From assembly GCF_900199455.1 (NCBI RefSeq), contig NZ_FZQR01000003.1:310001-374000 (forward strand): a stretch of DNA of 64,000 bases, in the 5' to 3' direction. Below the pieces are notes generated by a model. That model made no database searches. It worked only from the letters and a program-made list of their open reading frames with translations, and was not told where the DNA came from. Source of the stretch: Mesorhizobium carmichaelinearum. Its GTDB lineage: Bacteria; Pseudomonadota; Alphaproteobacteria; Rhizobiales; Rhizobiaceae. Position 1 is the first letter of the stretch, and each line of letters starts with the position of its first letter. Below are positions 27,083-35,638 of the stretch, in pieces. Both the position numbers and the translations under genes were made by a program.

Positions 27083-28324
27083 TCAGACCTTCTCCTGCGT
27101 GTATTTCTTCAGCTCCGTCCGCGCCACCTGGCGGCGATGCACGGCATCAGGCCCGTCGGCGAGGCGCAATGTCCGCAGATGCGTCCACGAGCGCGCCAGC
27201 GGCGTGTCCTGGCTGATGCCTTGCGCGCCGAACATCTGCACCGCCTCGTCGGTAACCTTGAGTGCGACGCGCGGTGCGATGACCTTGATCTGGCTGATCC
27301 ATGGGGCAGCGGCGCGCGCATCGCCCTGGTCGATCATCCACGCCGCCTTGAGACACAGCAGCCGCGCCATCTCAATTTCCATGCGGCACTCGGCGATGAT
27401 GTCGAAATTGGCACCGAGTTTTGCCAGAGGCTGACCGAAGGCCTCGCGGCGCACCGAGCGTTGACACAGCATCTCCAGCGCCATCTCGGCCTGGCCGATG
27501 GCGCGCATGCAGTGATGGATGCGGCCGGGACCGAGCCGGCCTTGTGCGATTTCGAACCCCCTGCCCTCGCCGAGGATCAGGTTTGTTGCCGGGACCCTGA
27601 CATTGTCGAAGCGCAGGTGCATATGGCCATGCGGCGCGTCATCGTCGCCATAGACCTGCATGGCGCGGACCTTGGTCACGCCTTTCGTGTCCGCAGGCAC
27701 CAGGATCATCGAATGGCGGCGGTGCTGCGGCTCCCCGTCGCCGCCGGTCCGCACCATCACGATGTAGATGGCACAGCGTGGATCGCCGGCGCCCGATGCC
27801 CACCATTTCTCGCCGTTGAGCACATAGTCGTCGCCTTGTCGGTCGCAGCGCATCGAAATGTTGGTGGCGTCGGACGAGGCGACATCCGGCTCGGTCATCA
27901 GATAGGCCGAGCGGATTTTTCCGTCCAAAAGCGGCTCCAGCCATGTTTTCTTGTGGTCGGCCGAGCCGTAGCGTTCCAGCACCTCCATATTGCCGGTGTC
28001 GGGCGCCGAGCAGTTGAAGGTCTCGGCGCCGAGATGCGCCTTGCCCATCTCCTCGGCGAGATAGGCATACTCGACGGTGGACAGGCCGTAGCCGCGTTCC
28101 GAGTCGGTCAGCCAGAAATTCCACAGGCCACGCTCTTTTGCGGTCTTCTTCAGCCCTTCGAGGATCTCGCTCTGGCGGGCGCTGTAGGTCCAGCGGTTGC
28201 CTGCCTTGCCCACCTCGCCCAAAAATTCCTTGTCGAGCGGCATGATCTCGTCGCGCACCATGGCCGCGACGCGCGCGTGGATCGGCTTCAGCCGCCCGGT
28301 CATGCCGAGATTCATCTCCGTCAT
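27083..28324 (-). CDS. Acyl-CoA dehydrogenase family protein (ACAD10/11-like)
   Basis: A 413-residue flavoprotein dehydrogenase. Motifs include YLMTEPDVASSDATNI (FAD/substrate binding), NGEKWWASGAGDPRC, and the C-terminal QMFGAQGISQDTPLA, all typical of the family. It starts with a weak AAGGG site at about ten bases. It is divergent from an SDR-MaoC-APH kinase-SDR operon; ACAD and APH kinase proteins are fused or paired in ACAD10/11 and LvaC/LvaA systems. It may eliminate a phosphate from a phosphorylated 4-hydroxyacyl-CoA; this is inference. Confidence 0.88.
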   Translation of the reverse strand: MTEMNLGMTGRLKPIHARVAAMVRDEIMPLDKEFLGEVGKAGNRWTYSARQSEILEGLKKTAKERGLWNFWLTDSERGYGLSTVEYAYLAEEMGKAHLGAETFNCSAPDTGNMEVLERYGSADHKKTWLEPLLDGKIRSAYLMTEPDVASSDATNISMRCDRQGDDYVLNGEKWWASGAGDPRCAIYIVMVRTGGDGEPQHRRHSMILVPADTKGVTKVRAMQVYGDDDAPHGHMHLRFDNVRVPATNLILGEGRGFEIAQGRLGPGRIHHCMRAIGQAEMALEMLCQRSVRREAFGQPLAKLGANFDIIAECRMEIEMARLLCLKAAWMIDQGDARAAAPWISQIKVIAPRVALKVTDEAVQMFGAQGISQDTPLARSWTHLRTLRLADGPDAVHRRQVARTELKKYTQEKV

Positions 28325-28438
28325 CGGTCGCTAACCCTTCATAGAGGCCCGGCAATTTACCCGTGGCAAGGATGACCGTACTTCGGATAGCCTTGTCAAC
28401 GCGAACTCTTTGCCCAAGGCAAAGCGCGGAGGATTGGA

Positions 28439-29254
28439 ATGGCCTATCTTGACGAGCTGTTTTCGGTGGCCGGCAAGACCGCGCTGGTGACGGGCGCGGC
28501 GACCGGCATCGGCCGCATGGCGGCGACAGCGCTGGTCAGAGCCGGCGCCAGCGTCATGATCGCCTCGCGCAAGGGCGAGGATTGCATCAAGGTCGCCAAT
28601 GCGTTGAACACGCTCGGCGCCCCGGGTCGGGCCGAGGGCTTTGCCGGCGACGTCTCCAGCGAGGCCGGCATCGCCGCACTCGTCGCCGAGGTCAAGGCAC
28701 GGACCGACAGGCTCAACATTCTGGTCAACAATGCCGGCGTTTCCTGGGGCGCGCCGCTGGAAAGTTTTCCCTATTCGGCATGGGCCAAGGTGTTCGGCGT
28801 CAATGTCACCGCCGTCTTCCATCTGACGCGCGAATTGCTGCCGCTGCTCGAAGCAGCCGCCAGCGACGCAGATCCGGCCCGGGTGATTAATCTGGGTTCG
28901 GTTATGGGCACGCAACCGCTGGCCGACGACGCCTATTCCTACACGGCGTCCAAGGCTGCGGTGCATCATCTGACGCGTACGCTCGCGCTCGAATTCGCCG
29001 CCCGCCGCATCACCGTCAACGCTTTTGCCCCGGGCCCCTTCCAGAGCCGGATGACGGCCTTTGCCACCGGCACGGATGAGCAGGCCAAACATGTCGGCAG
29101 TCATGTTCCGATCGGCCGTATCGGCGCGGCGGATGACATTGCCGGCGCAACGCTCTATTTGTGCAGCCGTGCAGGCAGTTATGTCACCGGCGCCATCCTG
29201 CCGATCGACGGCGGGCAGTCGGTGCAGCATGGATTGACCTTGTTCAAGGAATGA
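28439..29254 (+). CDS. SDR family oxidoreductase
   Basis: A 271-residue classical SDR. TGAATGIG is the cofactor motif; NNAG follows, and YSYTASKAAVHHL contains the Tyr-x3-Lys active site with an upstream Ser in INLGSVMG. A GGAGGAT site precedes the ATG. First gene of a divergent + strand operon with MaoC, APH and a second SDR. It probably acts as a 3-hydroxyacyl-CoA dehydrogenase-like enzyme in the pathway, but this is inferred from context. Confidence 0.88.
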   Translation: MAYLDELFSVAGKTALVTGAATGIGRMAATALVRAGASVMIASRKGEDCIKVANALNTLGAPGRAEGFAGDVSSEAGIAALVAEVKARTDRLNILVNNAGVSWGAPLESFPYSAWAKVFGVNVTAVFHLTRELLPLLEAAASDADPARVINLGSVMGTQPLADDAYSYTASKAAVHHLTRTLALEFAARRITVNAFAPGPFQSRMTAFATGTDEQAKHVGSHVPIGRIGAADDIAGATLYLCSRAGSYVTGAILPIDGGQSVQHGLTLFKE

Positions 29255-29293
29255 CATTTTCCGGCCGTAGAAGCCGGAGGTGAACTGGAGGAC

Positions 29294-29779
29294 ATGAGCG
29301 TGGAACCGATCAGTCTCGATGTGCTTCTGGCCAGTGTCGGCAAGGAGGTTGGCGTCTCGCCCTGGCGTGTGGTCACGCAGCGCATGATCGACCAGTTCGC
29401 CGACGCCACCGACGACCACCAGTTCATCCATTGCGACCCCGAGCGGGCCAAGCGCGAGACGCCGTTCGGCGGCACCATCGCGCATGGCTTCCTGTCGCTG
29501 TCGCTGTTGTCGGCGATGACCTTCGAGACCATGCCGCCGCTGGAAAACGGCAAGATGGGCGTCAACCATGGCTTCGATTCGCTGCGCTTCCTGGCGCCGG
29601 TGAAGACCGGCGCACGCATCCGCACCCATTTCGTACTGGCCGATGTCAAGGTCAGGCCATCCGGCTGGGTGCAGACCGCGCACGACGTGACGATCGAGAT
29701 CGAGGGCTCGAAGAAACCGGCGCTGACCGCCCGCTGGCTGACGCTGACGCTGATCGAACGCCAGCCCGAGACCGCATGA
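29294..29779 (+). CDS. MaoC family (R)-specific enoyl-CoA hydratase
   Basis: A 161-residue hot-dog fold protein. FADATDDHQFIHCDPERAK and the following FGGTIAHGFLSL contain the Asp/His hydratase-2 motif. It hydrates or dehydrates an enoyl-CoA. Start choice is between the ATG at 29294 and the GTG at 29300; the GGAG at 29287 favours either. Its stop overlaps the kinase start by ATGA. It fits the acyl-CoA cluster. Confidence 0.88.
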   Translation: MSVEPISLDVLLASVGKEVGVSPWRVVTQRMIDQFADATDDHQFIHCDPERAKRETPFGGTIAHGFLSLSLLSAMTFETMPPLENGKMGVNHGFDSLRFLAPVKTGARIRTHFVLADVKVRPSGWVQTAHDVTIEIEGSKKPALTARWLTLTLIERQPETA

Positions 29780-30810
29780 GCGACGCCAACGCGCTCGACC
29801 AGGCAGCGCTTGCGCCTTACCTCGAGGCTGAAATCCCGGGTTTTTCCGGGCTTGCGTCAATCGAAAAGTTCAAATCCGGCCAGTCCAATCCGACCTATCT
29901 CATCACGGCGGCCAGCGGCAGCTATGTGCTGCGCGCCAAGCCGCCGGGGCAATTGCTGAAATCGGCGCATCAGGTCGACCGCGAATTCCGCGTGATGAAG
30001 GCGCTTGCCGGCACCGCCGTCCCGGTGCCGGCAATGCTGCATCTGTCGGCCGAGGAGTCGCCGATCGGCCGCATGTTCTATGTCATGGATTTCCTCGACG
30101 GCCGCATCTTCTGGGATCCGGCGCTGCCTGAGGCACGCGACAATGACGAGCGCGCCGCGATCTACGACGCCATGAACGGCACGCTCGCGGCCCTGCACGA
30201 TGTCGATGTCGGGGCCGTGGGTCTTGGCGATTTCGGCCGGCCAGGCAATTATTTCGAGCGGCAGCTGGCACGCTGGACCAGCCAGTACCGTGCCTCGGAA
30301 ACCGGCACCATTGCCGACATGGACCGGCTGATCGCCTGGCTGGAAACGCATATGCCAGCAGATGATGGCCGTGTCTCTTTGGTGCATGGCGACTACCGGC
30401 TGGACAATCTGATCTTCGCGTCGGACCAGCCAAGCGTCATCGCGGTGCTCGACTGGGAGCTGTCGACGCTGGGCCACCCCTTCGCCGACATCGCCTATCA
30501 GTGCATGCAATGGCGCTTGCCGCATGCATCCGGCTTTCGCGGCCTGAGCGGAATCGACCGCGCCGCGCTCGGCCTGCCTTCGGAGGAAGACTATGTCGCC
30601 GCCTATTGCCGGCGGCGCGGGCTCAGCGGCATCGGCAACTGGACGTTCTTCCTTGCCTTCTCCTTCTTCCGTCTGGCGGCGATCTGCCAGGGCGTCTACA
30701 AGCGCGCGCTGGACGGCAATGCCTCCAATCCCGAAAAGGCCAGAACCTATGGCGAGGCGGTGAAACTGCTTTCGCACCTCGCCGCCAGACTAATCGACAA
30801 GCAGACATGA
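29776..30810 (+). CDS. APH-type phosphotransferase (acyl-CoA kinase-like)
   Basis: A 344-residue aminoglycoside-phosphotransferase-fold kinase. LVHGDYRLDNLIF is the catalytic loop (HGDxxxxN) and VLDWELSTLGHP the metal-binding segment, DFG-like. The gene starts in ATGA overlap with the MaoC gene. In the same superfamily, LvaA phosphorylates 4-hydroxyacyl-CoA and the ACAD10/11 N-terminal domains do likewise. Here kinase, ACAD, MaoC and SDR genes sit together, so a hydroxyacyl-CoA kinase is the leading idea. Aminoglycoside resistance is unlikely. Confidence 0.82.
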   Translation: MSDANALDQAALAPYLEAEIPGFSGLASIEKFKSGQSNPTYLITAASGSYVLRAKPPGQLLKSAHQVDREFRVMKALAGTAVPVPAMLHLSAEESPIGRMFYVMDFLDGRIFWDPALPEARDNDERAAIYDAMNGTLAALHDVDVGAVGLGDFGRPGNYFERQLARWTSQYRASETGTIADMDRLIAWLETHMPADDGRVSLVHGDYRLDNLIFASDQPSVIAVLDWELSTLGHPFADIAYQCMQWRLPHASGFRGLSGIDRAALGLPSEEDYVAAYCRRRGLSGIGNWTFFLAFSFFRLAAICQGVYKRALDGNASNPEKARTYGEAVKLLSHLAARLIDKQT

Positions 30811-30819
30811 CGGGGAGAC

Positions 30820-31599
30820 ATGATGGGCCGCTTTGACGGAGCAACGGTGCTGATCACGGGTGCCGCCGGCGGCCTCGGCCGGGGTGCCGCGAAAGGCTTT
30901 GCCGCCGAGGGCGCGCGGCTGGTGCTGTCGGACATCGACGAAATGGCGCTCGCCGATCTTGCCGCGACCTTGCCAGCCGAAACCGCGATCCTGGCCGGCG
31001 ACGTAGCGGACGAGAGACTGTCCGAGGACCTGGTCAGGCTGGCGGTCGCAAGATTCGGCCGGCTGGATGTCGCCGTCAACAATGCCGGCATCGTCCAGAG
31101 TTTCGTGCGCCTGCCGCAGGTTCCGTCGGACGAGGCCCGCCGCGTGCTTGAGATCGACCTGCTCGGCGTCTTCTATGCCATGAAGCAGCAGATCCCCCAG
31201 ATGGAGCGGCAGTTCAAGGTAACGGCCAGGGGCGGCGCAATCGTCAACATCGCCTCGGTTGCCGGACTGGTCGGCGCGCCAAAACTCTCGATCTATGCCG
31301 CCGCCAAGCATGGCGTCGTCGGGCTGACCAAATCGGCGGCCGCCGAATACGCAACCAAGGGTGTGCGCATCAACGCCATCTGCCCGGCCCACACCAGGAC
31401 GGCAATGGTGGACAGTTTCGTGCGCGCCTCCGGTGCGCCAGAGGCAGAGGCGTTGGCCGAACTGACACGCGGCGTGCCGATGAAGCGCGTGGCGGAAGTC
31501 GACGAGATCACCACTGCCATCCTGTTCGCCGCCGACCCGGCCAACTCCTTCATGACCGGCCATGCGCTGGCCATCGATGGCGGTGTCGGCGCGATCTGA
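30820..31599 (+). CDS. SDR family oxidoreductase
   Basis: A 259-residue classical SDR. TGAAGGLG gives the cofactor motif, NNAG follows, and IYAAAKHGVVGL contains Tyr-x3-Lys, with Ser in IASVAGLVG. It starts 9 bases after the kinase gene with a GGGGAG site. It probably oxidises a hydroxyacyl intermediate of the same pathway, as LvaD does in the levulinate route. Confidence 0.88.
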   Translation: MMGRFDGATVLITGAAGGLGRGAAKGFAAEGARLVLSDIDEMALADLAATLPAETAILAGDVADERLSEDLVRLAVARFGRLDVAVNNAGIVQSFVRLPQVPSDEARRVLEIDLLGVFYAMKQQIPQMERQFKVTARGGAIVNIASVAGLVGAPKLSIYAAAKHGVVGLTKSAAAEYATKGVRINAICPAHTRTAMVDSFVRASGAPEAEALAELTRGVPMKRVAEVDEITTAILFAADPANSFMTGHALAIDGGVGAI

Positions 31600-31628
31600 T
31601 GCCTACCGCTTGGGAACCCGCGGCGCCC

Positions 31629-31656
31629 TTGTCCGTTTCCGTACAGCGTATATAAT
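31629..31656 (+). promoter_or_regulatory. Candidate tetR promoter
   Basis: TTGTCC (31629-31634) and TATAAT (31651-31656) are spaced by 16 bases, a good sigma-70-type match, 47 bases upstream of the TTG start of the TetR gene. The spacer contains the operator-like CGTACAGCGTAT. Confidence 0.6.
31640..31651. promoter_or_regulatory. Candidate TetR operator (autoregulatory)
   Basis: CGTACAGCGTAT lies in the -35/-10 spacer of the tetR promoter and resembles the palindromes CGTACGCGTACG and CGTACATGTACG found downstream of the gene. Repressor binding here would block its own promoter. It is less symmetrical than the other two. Confidence 0.45.
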
Positions 31657-31702
31657 TTAGCCAGATACCATCAACCCCAGACACCACCGAAAGGCACCAG
31701 AC

Positions 31703-32347
31703 TTGCCGCCGAGCGTCCAGAAACGCCGCGAAAAACAGAAGGCCGAGTTGCGCTCCGAGCTGGTCGAGGCCGCGCACAAGCTCGTCCGGGAAGAAGGCTA
31801 TGAAGGCCTGACCATCCGCAAACTGGCCAAGCGGGTCGGCTATGCGCCGATGTCGGTCTATTCTTATTTCGCCGACAAGCAGGACATTCTGTTCGCGCTG
31901 GCCGAAGATGCGTTCGAGACGCTTGCCCGCCGCATCGAGGAGCATCCGTCCGACGATCCGATCGAGGCCTTGCAGGCGGTAATGACCGAATATGCCGCCT
32001 TCGGCCTCGGCAATCCCAACGAATACCGCACCGTCTTCATGACCGAGAAGACCAGGCCGCCGGAGGGCCAGAGTTTTCAAGAAATGCACGAGGCCAACCC
32101 GGCGATGAAGGCGCTGATCAGCCGGGTCGAGGCCTGCGTCGCCGCCGGAAAATTGCAGGGCGATCCGCGCGCCATCGCCACCATGCTGTGGGCGGTCGGC
32201 CACGGCACGATCTCGCTGCTGATCACCTTCCCCTTCTACCCCTTCGGCGACCCGCATGCTTTCGTGAAACGCATGTGCGATTTCCAACTGGCCGCACTCA
32301 GCACGCAGAACGTGCCGCCGCTGACCGAGACACCGGTCAACTGCTGA
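31703..32347 (+). CDS. TetR family transcriptional regulator
   Basis: A 214-residue TetR-type repressor. The N-terminal HTH spans about residues 30-50 (LTIRKLAKRVGYAPMSVYSY then FADKQ). The C-terminal ligand domain is unassigned. The probable start is a TTG at 31703 with AAAGG upstream. It follows the SDR gene by 103 bases, in the same direction. CGTAC palindromes occur at its promoter and downstream of it, so it may control itself, the acyl-CoA operon and the small secreted gene. Confidence 0.85.
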   Translation: MPPSVQKRREKQKAELRSELVEAAHKLVREEGYEGLTIRKLAKRVGYAPMSVYSYFADKQDILFALAEDAFETLARRIEEHPSDDPIEALQAVMTEYAAFGLGNPNEYRTVFMTEKTRPPEGQSFQEMHEANPAMKALISRVEACVAAGKLQGDPRAIATMLWAVGHGTISLLITFPFYPFGDPHAFVKRMCDFQLAALSTQNVPPLTETPVNC

Positions 32348-32430
32348 ACGCCAACTCCTTCGTTTCCATACTTCCTCGCGACCTTCCCCGGCCTACCGGA
32401 GGGCGAATTTCTTGGTTAACAAAATTTTAC

Positions 32431-32442
32431 CGTACGCGTACG
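32431..32442. promoter_or_regulatory. Palindromic operator candidate CGTACGCGTACG
   Basis: A perfect 12-bp palindrome upstream of the -35 of the small secreted gene's promoter. It shares half-sites with a second palindrome exactly 60 bp downstream and with the tetR promoter site. Two such perfect palindromes in so short a region are unlikely by chance. Confidence 0.6.
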
Positions 32443-32450
32443 ATTTCGGC

Positions 32451-32479
32451 TTGAACTTCGCGATCGGCGGACGTATTTT
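32451..32479 (+). promoter_or_regulatory. Candidate promoter of the DUF680-like gene
   Basis: TTGAAC (32451-32456) and TATTTT (32474-32479) with a 17-base spacer, about 58 bases before the ATG. The -10 overlaps a third, gapped half-site pair (CGTA-TTTTG-TACG, 32472-32484), and perfect palindromes lie on both sides. This fits a repressed promoter. Confidence 0.5.
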
Positions 32480-32490
32480 GTACGCAGCAT

Positions 32491-32502
32491 CGTACATGTA
32501 CG
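32491..32502. promoter_or_regulatory. Palindromic operator candidate CGTACATGTACG
   Basis: A perfect 12-bp palindrome located just past the likely transcription start of the small secreted gene, 60 bp from CGTACGCGTACG. The position suits roadblock or looping repression by the neighbouring TetR protein. Confidence 0.6.
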
Positions 32503-32536
32503 GAAAAAATTCACCCGTCGAAAACGGAGACTGACA

Positions 32537-32785
32537 ATGAAAAAGACGCTCCTCACCCTCGCCGCCGTGCTGGCATTTTCCGGCTCGGCCTTCGCCGCCA
32601 ACTCCACCCACCCGGTCAAGCACGTGCCGGCCGCGACCTGCGTCGACACCAAGACCAATGTGAAGCTGGATTGCGCCTCGACCGGCTCGGTCGAGAAGAA
32701 GGGCACCACGGAAAACACCGCTGAAGGCAAAGGCCCGCGCCTTGGCATTAGCATCAATCCGTGGATCGTGCCGAGCGCGTTCTAA
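32537..32785 (+). CDS. Small secreted protein, DUF680-like
   Basis: An 82-residue protein with a clear signal peptide (MKKTLLTLAAVLAFSGSAFA, cleavage after residue 20). The mature part is short, polar and contains two cysteines (ATCVDTK, LDCAST), likely disulfide-bonded. It resembles the DUF680 family, known mainly from Mesorhizobium, whose function is unknown. A GGAG site lies before the ATG. The strongly palindromic upstream region suggests tight regulation by the adjacent TetR protein. Confidence 0.75.
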   Translation: MKKTLLTLAAVLAFSGSAFAANSTHPVKHVPAATCVDTKTNVKLDCASTGSVEKKGTTENTAEGKGPRLGISINPWIVPSAF

Positions 32786-32804
32786 TATTTACGCAGAAAC
32801 GCTT

Positions 32805-32826
32805 CTGGCCGGCACAGGCCGGCCAG
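32805..32826. terminator. Hairpin between convergent genes
   Basis: CTGGCCGGC/GCCGGCCAG form a perfect 9-bp stem with a 4-base loop between the convergent DUF680-like and Gfo/Idh genes. No strong T-run follows on either strand, so it may be a weak bidirectional terminator or mRNA 3' end. Confidence 0.5.
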
Positions 32827-32835
32827 GTGAATATA

Positions 32836-33885
32836 TCAGCCAATCGAGACCGGCAGCCTGCTCGCCGAACTCTCGAAGGCCGCGTCGATCAGCTTCTGCA
32901 TGTCGGCAGCGCGCCGGAAGGACGGGGCGCCATTCTGCCCGGCATCCAGCGCGTCGACAAAACGCTGGGCGTTGCGCTTGACGTCCGGCAGGGCTTGCTC
33001 TCGCCAGAGCTGAACATCGACGTCCTCTCCCAGGCACGCCGACAGCCGCGCCGCCTTGCCATCGGTCTCGACCTTGAGCGCTCCCTTGGTGCCATGCAGC
33101 GCCAGCGACAAATCATTGCCATGGCCGGTTGTGTAGCGGCTCGCCATGATCGTCGCCAGCGCGCCGGATGTGAGCCGTGCCGTCATCGCCACACTGTCAT
33201 TGGCGTCCAGCACATAGTCGCCGATCCGATCGCCCTCGGCCTTCGGAAACGTCGCCAGATCGGCATTCAGGCTGACGATATCCTGGGCCGCGCCATAGGT
33301 GGCGAAGTCGAGGATGTGGATACCGACATCGCCCAGAACCCCGGTCGAACCGTGCCGGCTCGACAGACGCCACAGCCATTTGTCCTCGACGCGCCAGTCC
33401 CCCCAGGATTTGCTGACCAGCCAGCTCTGCTTGTAGCTCGCCTCGACATGGCGCAATTCGCCGATCGCGCCCGCCAACACCAGACGCCGTGCTTCCTGGA
33501 TCGCCGGTGAATTGCGGTAGGTGAGATTGACCATATTGACGAGGCCGGCGGCCTCGGCCGCTTCGGTCATGGCAAGCGCGTCGGCATGGTTCGGTGCCAG
33601 CGGCTTTTCGCAAAAGACATGTTTTCCCGCGGCAAGCAGCGCCAGCGTCGTCGCCTTGTGCACACCATCCGGAGTAGCGTTGATGGCGGCGTCGAAATCG
33701 CCCCAGGCGATCGCCGCTTCAAGGCTCTCGAAAGAAACGCCGATCTTGTTGGCAGCGGCAAAGGCCGCCGCGCGGCCAGGCAGCTGATCGACACAGGCGA
33801 CAATGCTGCAGCCAGGAACCTTAGCGAACTCTTCGATATGATGTCCGGCGATCCAGCCGGTGCCGAGCAGGAGAAGGCGGTGCAT
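32836..33885 (-). CDS. Gfo/Idh/MocA family oxidoreductase (ThuB-like)
   Basis: A 349-residue NAD(P)-dependent sugar oxidoreductase. LLLLGTGWIAGHH is the N-terminal Rossmann motif, CEKPLAPN the conserved catalytic EKP motif, and the C-terminal alpha/beta domain follows. It is 16 bases downstream of a ThuA-family gene; ThuA/ThuB of Sinorhizobium act together on trehalose-type disaccharides via 3-keto intermediates. No ABC sugar importer is adjacent, so the substrate may differ. Confidence 0.88.
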   Translation of the reverse strand: MHRLLLLGTGWIAGHHIEEFAKVPGCSIVACVDQLPGRAAAFAAANKIGVSFESLEAAIAWGDFDAAINATPDGVHKATTLALLAAGKHVFCEKPLAPNHADALAMTEAAEAAGLVNMVNLTYRNSPAIQEARRLVLAGAIGELRHVEASYKQSWLVSKSWGDWRVEDKWLWRLSSRHGSTGVLGDVGIHILDFATYGAAQDIVSLNADLATFPKAEGDRIGDYVLDANDSVAMTARLTSGALATIMASRYTTGHGNDLSLALHGTKGALKVETDGKAARLSACLGEDVDVQLWREQALPDVKRNAQRFVDALDAGQNGAPSFRRAADMQKLIDAAFESSASRLPVSIG

Positions 33886-33901
33886 CAGCTCAAATCCCCC
33901 A

Positions 33902-34687
33902 TCAGCTCAACCCCTTGTCGCCGTCGGCATGCAGCCGCAGGCCCTTCTGCACGATCTTCTCCTTGGCCTTGTCCGTCGGCACGTTCGGCGCATTGGTGAT
34001 GCCGGCCCATGCGGGTGCCGGATTATGCGCCCAGTGCACGGCATTGCGCAGCACCTGCTGCACGCCCTCATTGTGATAGATCGGATAAGTCTCGTGGCCG
34101 GGTGAGAAATAGAAGATGCGGCCCGCGCCGCGCTGGTAGGTCAGCCCGGAACGGAACACCTCGCCGCCCTCGTACCAGGAGACGAACACCGTCTCCAGCG
34201 GCTCCGGCACCGCGAAGGGCTCGCCATACATTTCCGTCTCGCCGATCTCCAGGCATTCGCCGATGCCTTGCGCGATCGGGTGGCTGCGGTTGATCACCCA
34301 GACGCGCTCGCGCTCGCCCGCCTCACGCCATTTCAGCGAACAGGGCGTGCCCATCAGCCGCTTGAAGATCTTCGAGTAGTGGCCGGAATGCAGCACGATC
34401 AGCCCCATGCCTTCCCAGACCCGCTTCTGCACGCGCTCGACGATCTCGTCCTTGACCTCGCCATGCGCGGCATGGCCCCACCACAAAAGCACGTCGGTGG
34501 CGGCAAGGCGCTTCTCGCTCAGGCCGTGCTCGGGTTCCTGCAAGGTGGCGGTGGTCGCCTCGATGTCCTTGTCCTGGTTAAGCGCCGCGGCAATCGTGCC
34601 ATGCATGGTCAGTGGATAGAGGTCGCGCACGGCGGCATTGGTCTGCTCATGGACATTCTCGCCCCAGACAACAGCTTTTATCGGCAT
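33902..34687 (-). CDS. ThuA domain-containing protein
   Basis: A 261-residue ThuA-family protein. The ATG at 34687 follows a strong GGAGAGGA site; the longer frame to 34753 lacks one. [42 protein letters not shown] and [14 protein letters not shown] are family motifs, in the glutamine-amidotransferase-like fold. It is immediately upstream of a ThuB-like oxidoreductase. Together they probably handle a keto-sugar, although the ligand cannot be read. Confidence 0.85.
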   Translation of the reverse strand: MPIKAVVWGENVHEQTNAAVRDLYPLTMHGTIAAALNQDKDIEATTATLQEPEHGLSEKRLAATDVLLWWGHAAHGEVKDEIVERVQKRVWEGMGLIVLHSGHYSKIFKRLMGTPCSLKWREAGERERVWVINRSHPIAQGIGECLEIGETEMYGEPFAVPEPLETVFVSWYEGGEVFRSGLTYQRGAGRIFYFSPGHETYPIYHNEGVQQVLRNAVHWAHNPAPAWAGITNAPNVPTDKAKEKIVQKGLRLHADGDKGLS

Positions 34688-34764
34688 TTTTCCTCTCCAA
34701 AGCGCTTTGAATATCTCAACTGGCGATATCTTGGGAAGATGCCTTTCGACCAAAATTGCTGAAG

Positions 34765-35630
<866 letters not shown>

Positions 35631-35638
<8 letters not shown>

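Noticed and set aside
29776..30810. Aminoglycoside resistance gene
   Set aside because: The APH fold is shared, but the gene is embedded in an acyl-CoA operon with coupled starts, so a metabolic kinase is far more likely.
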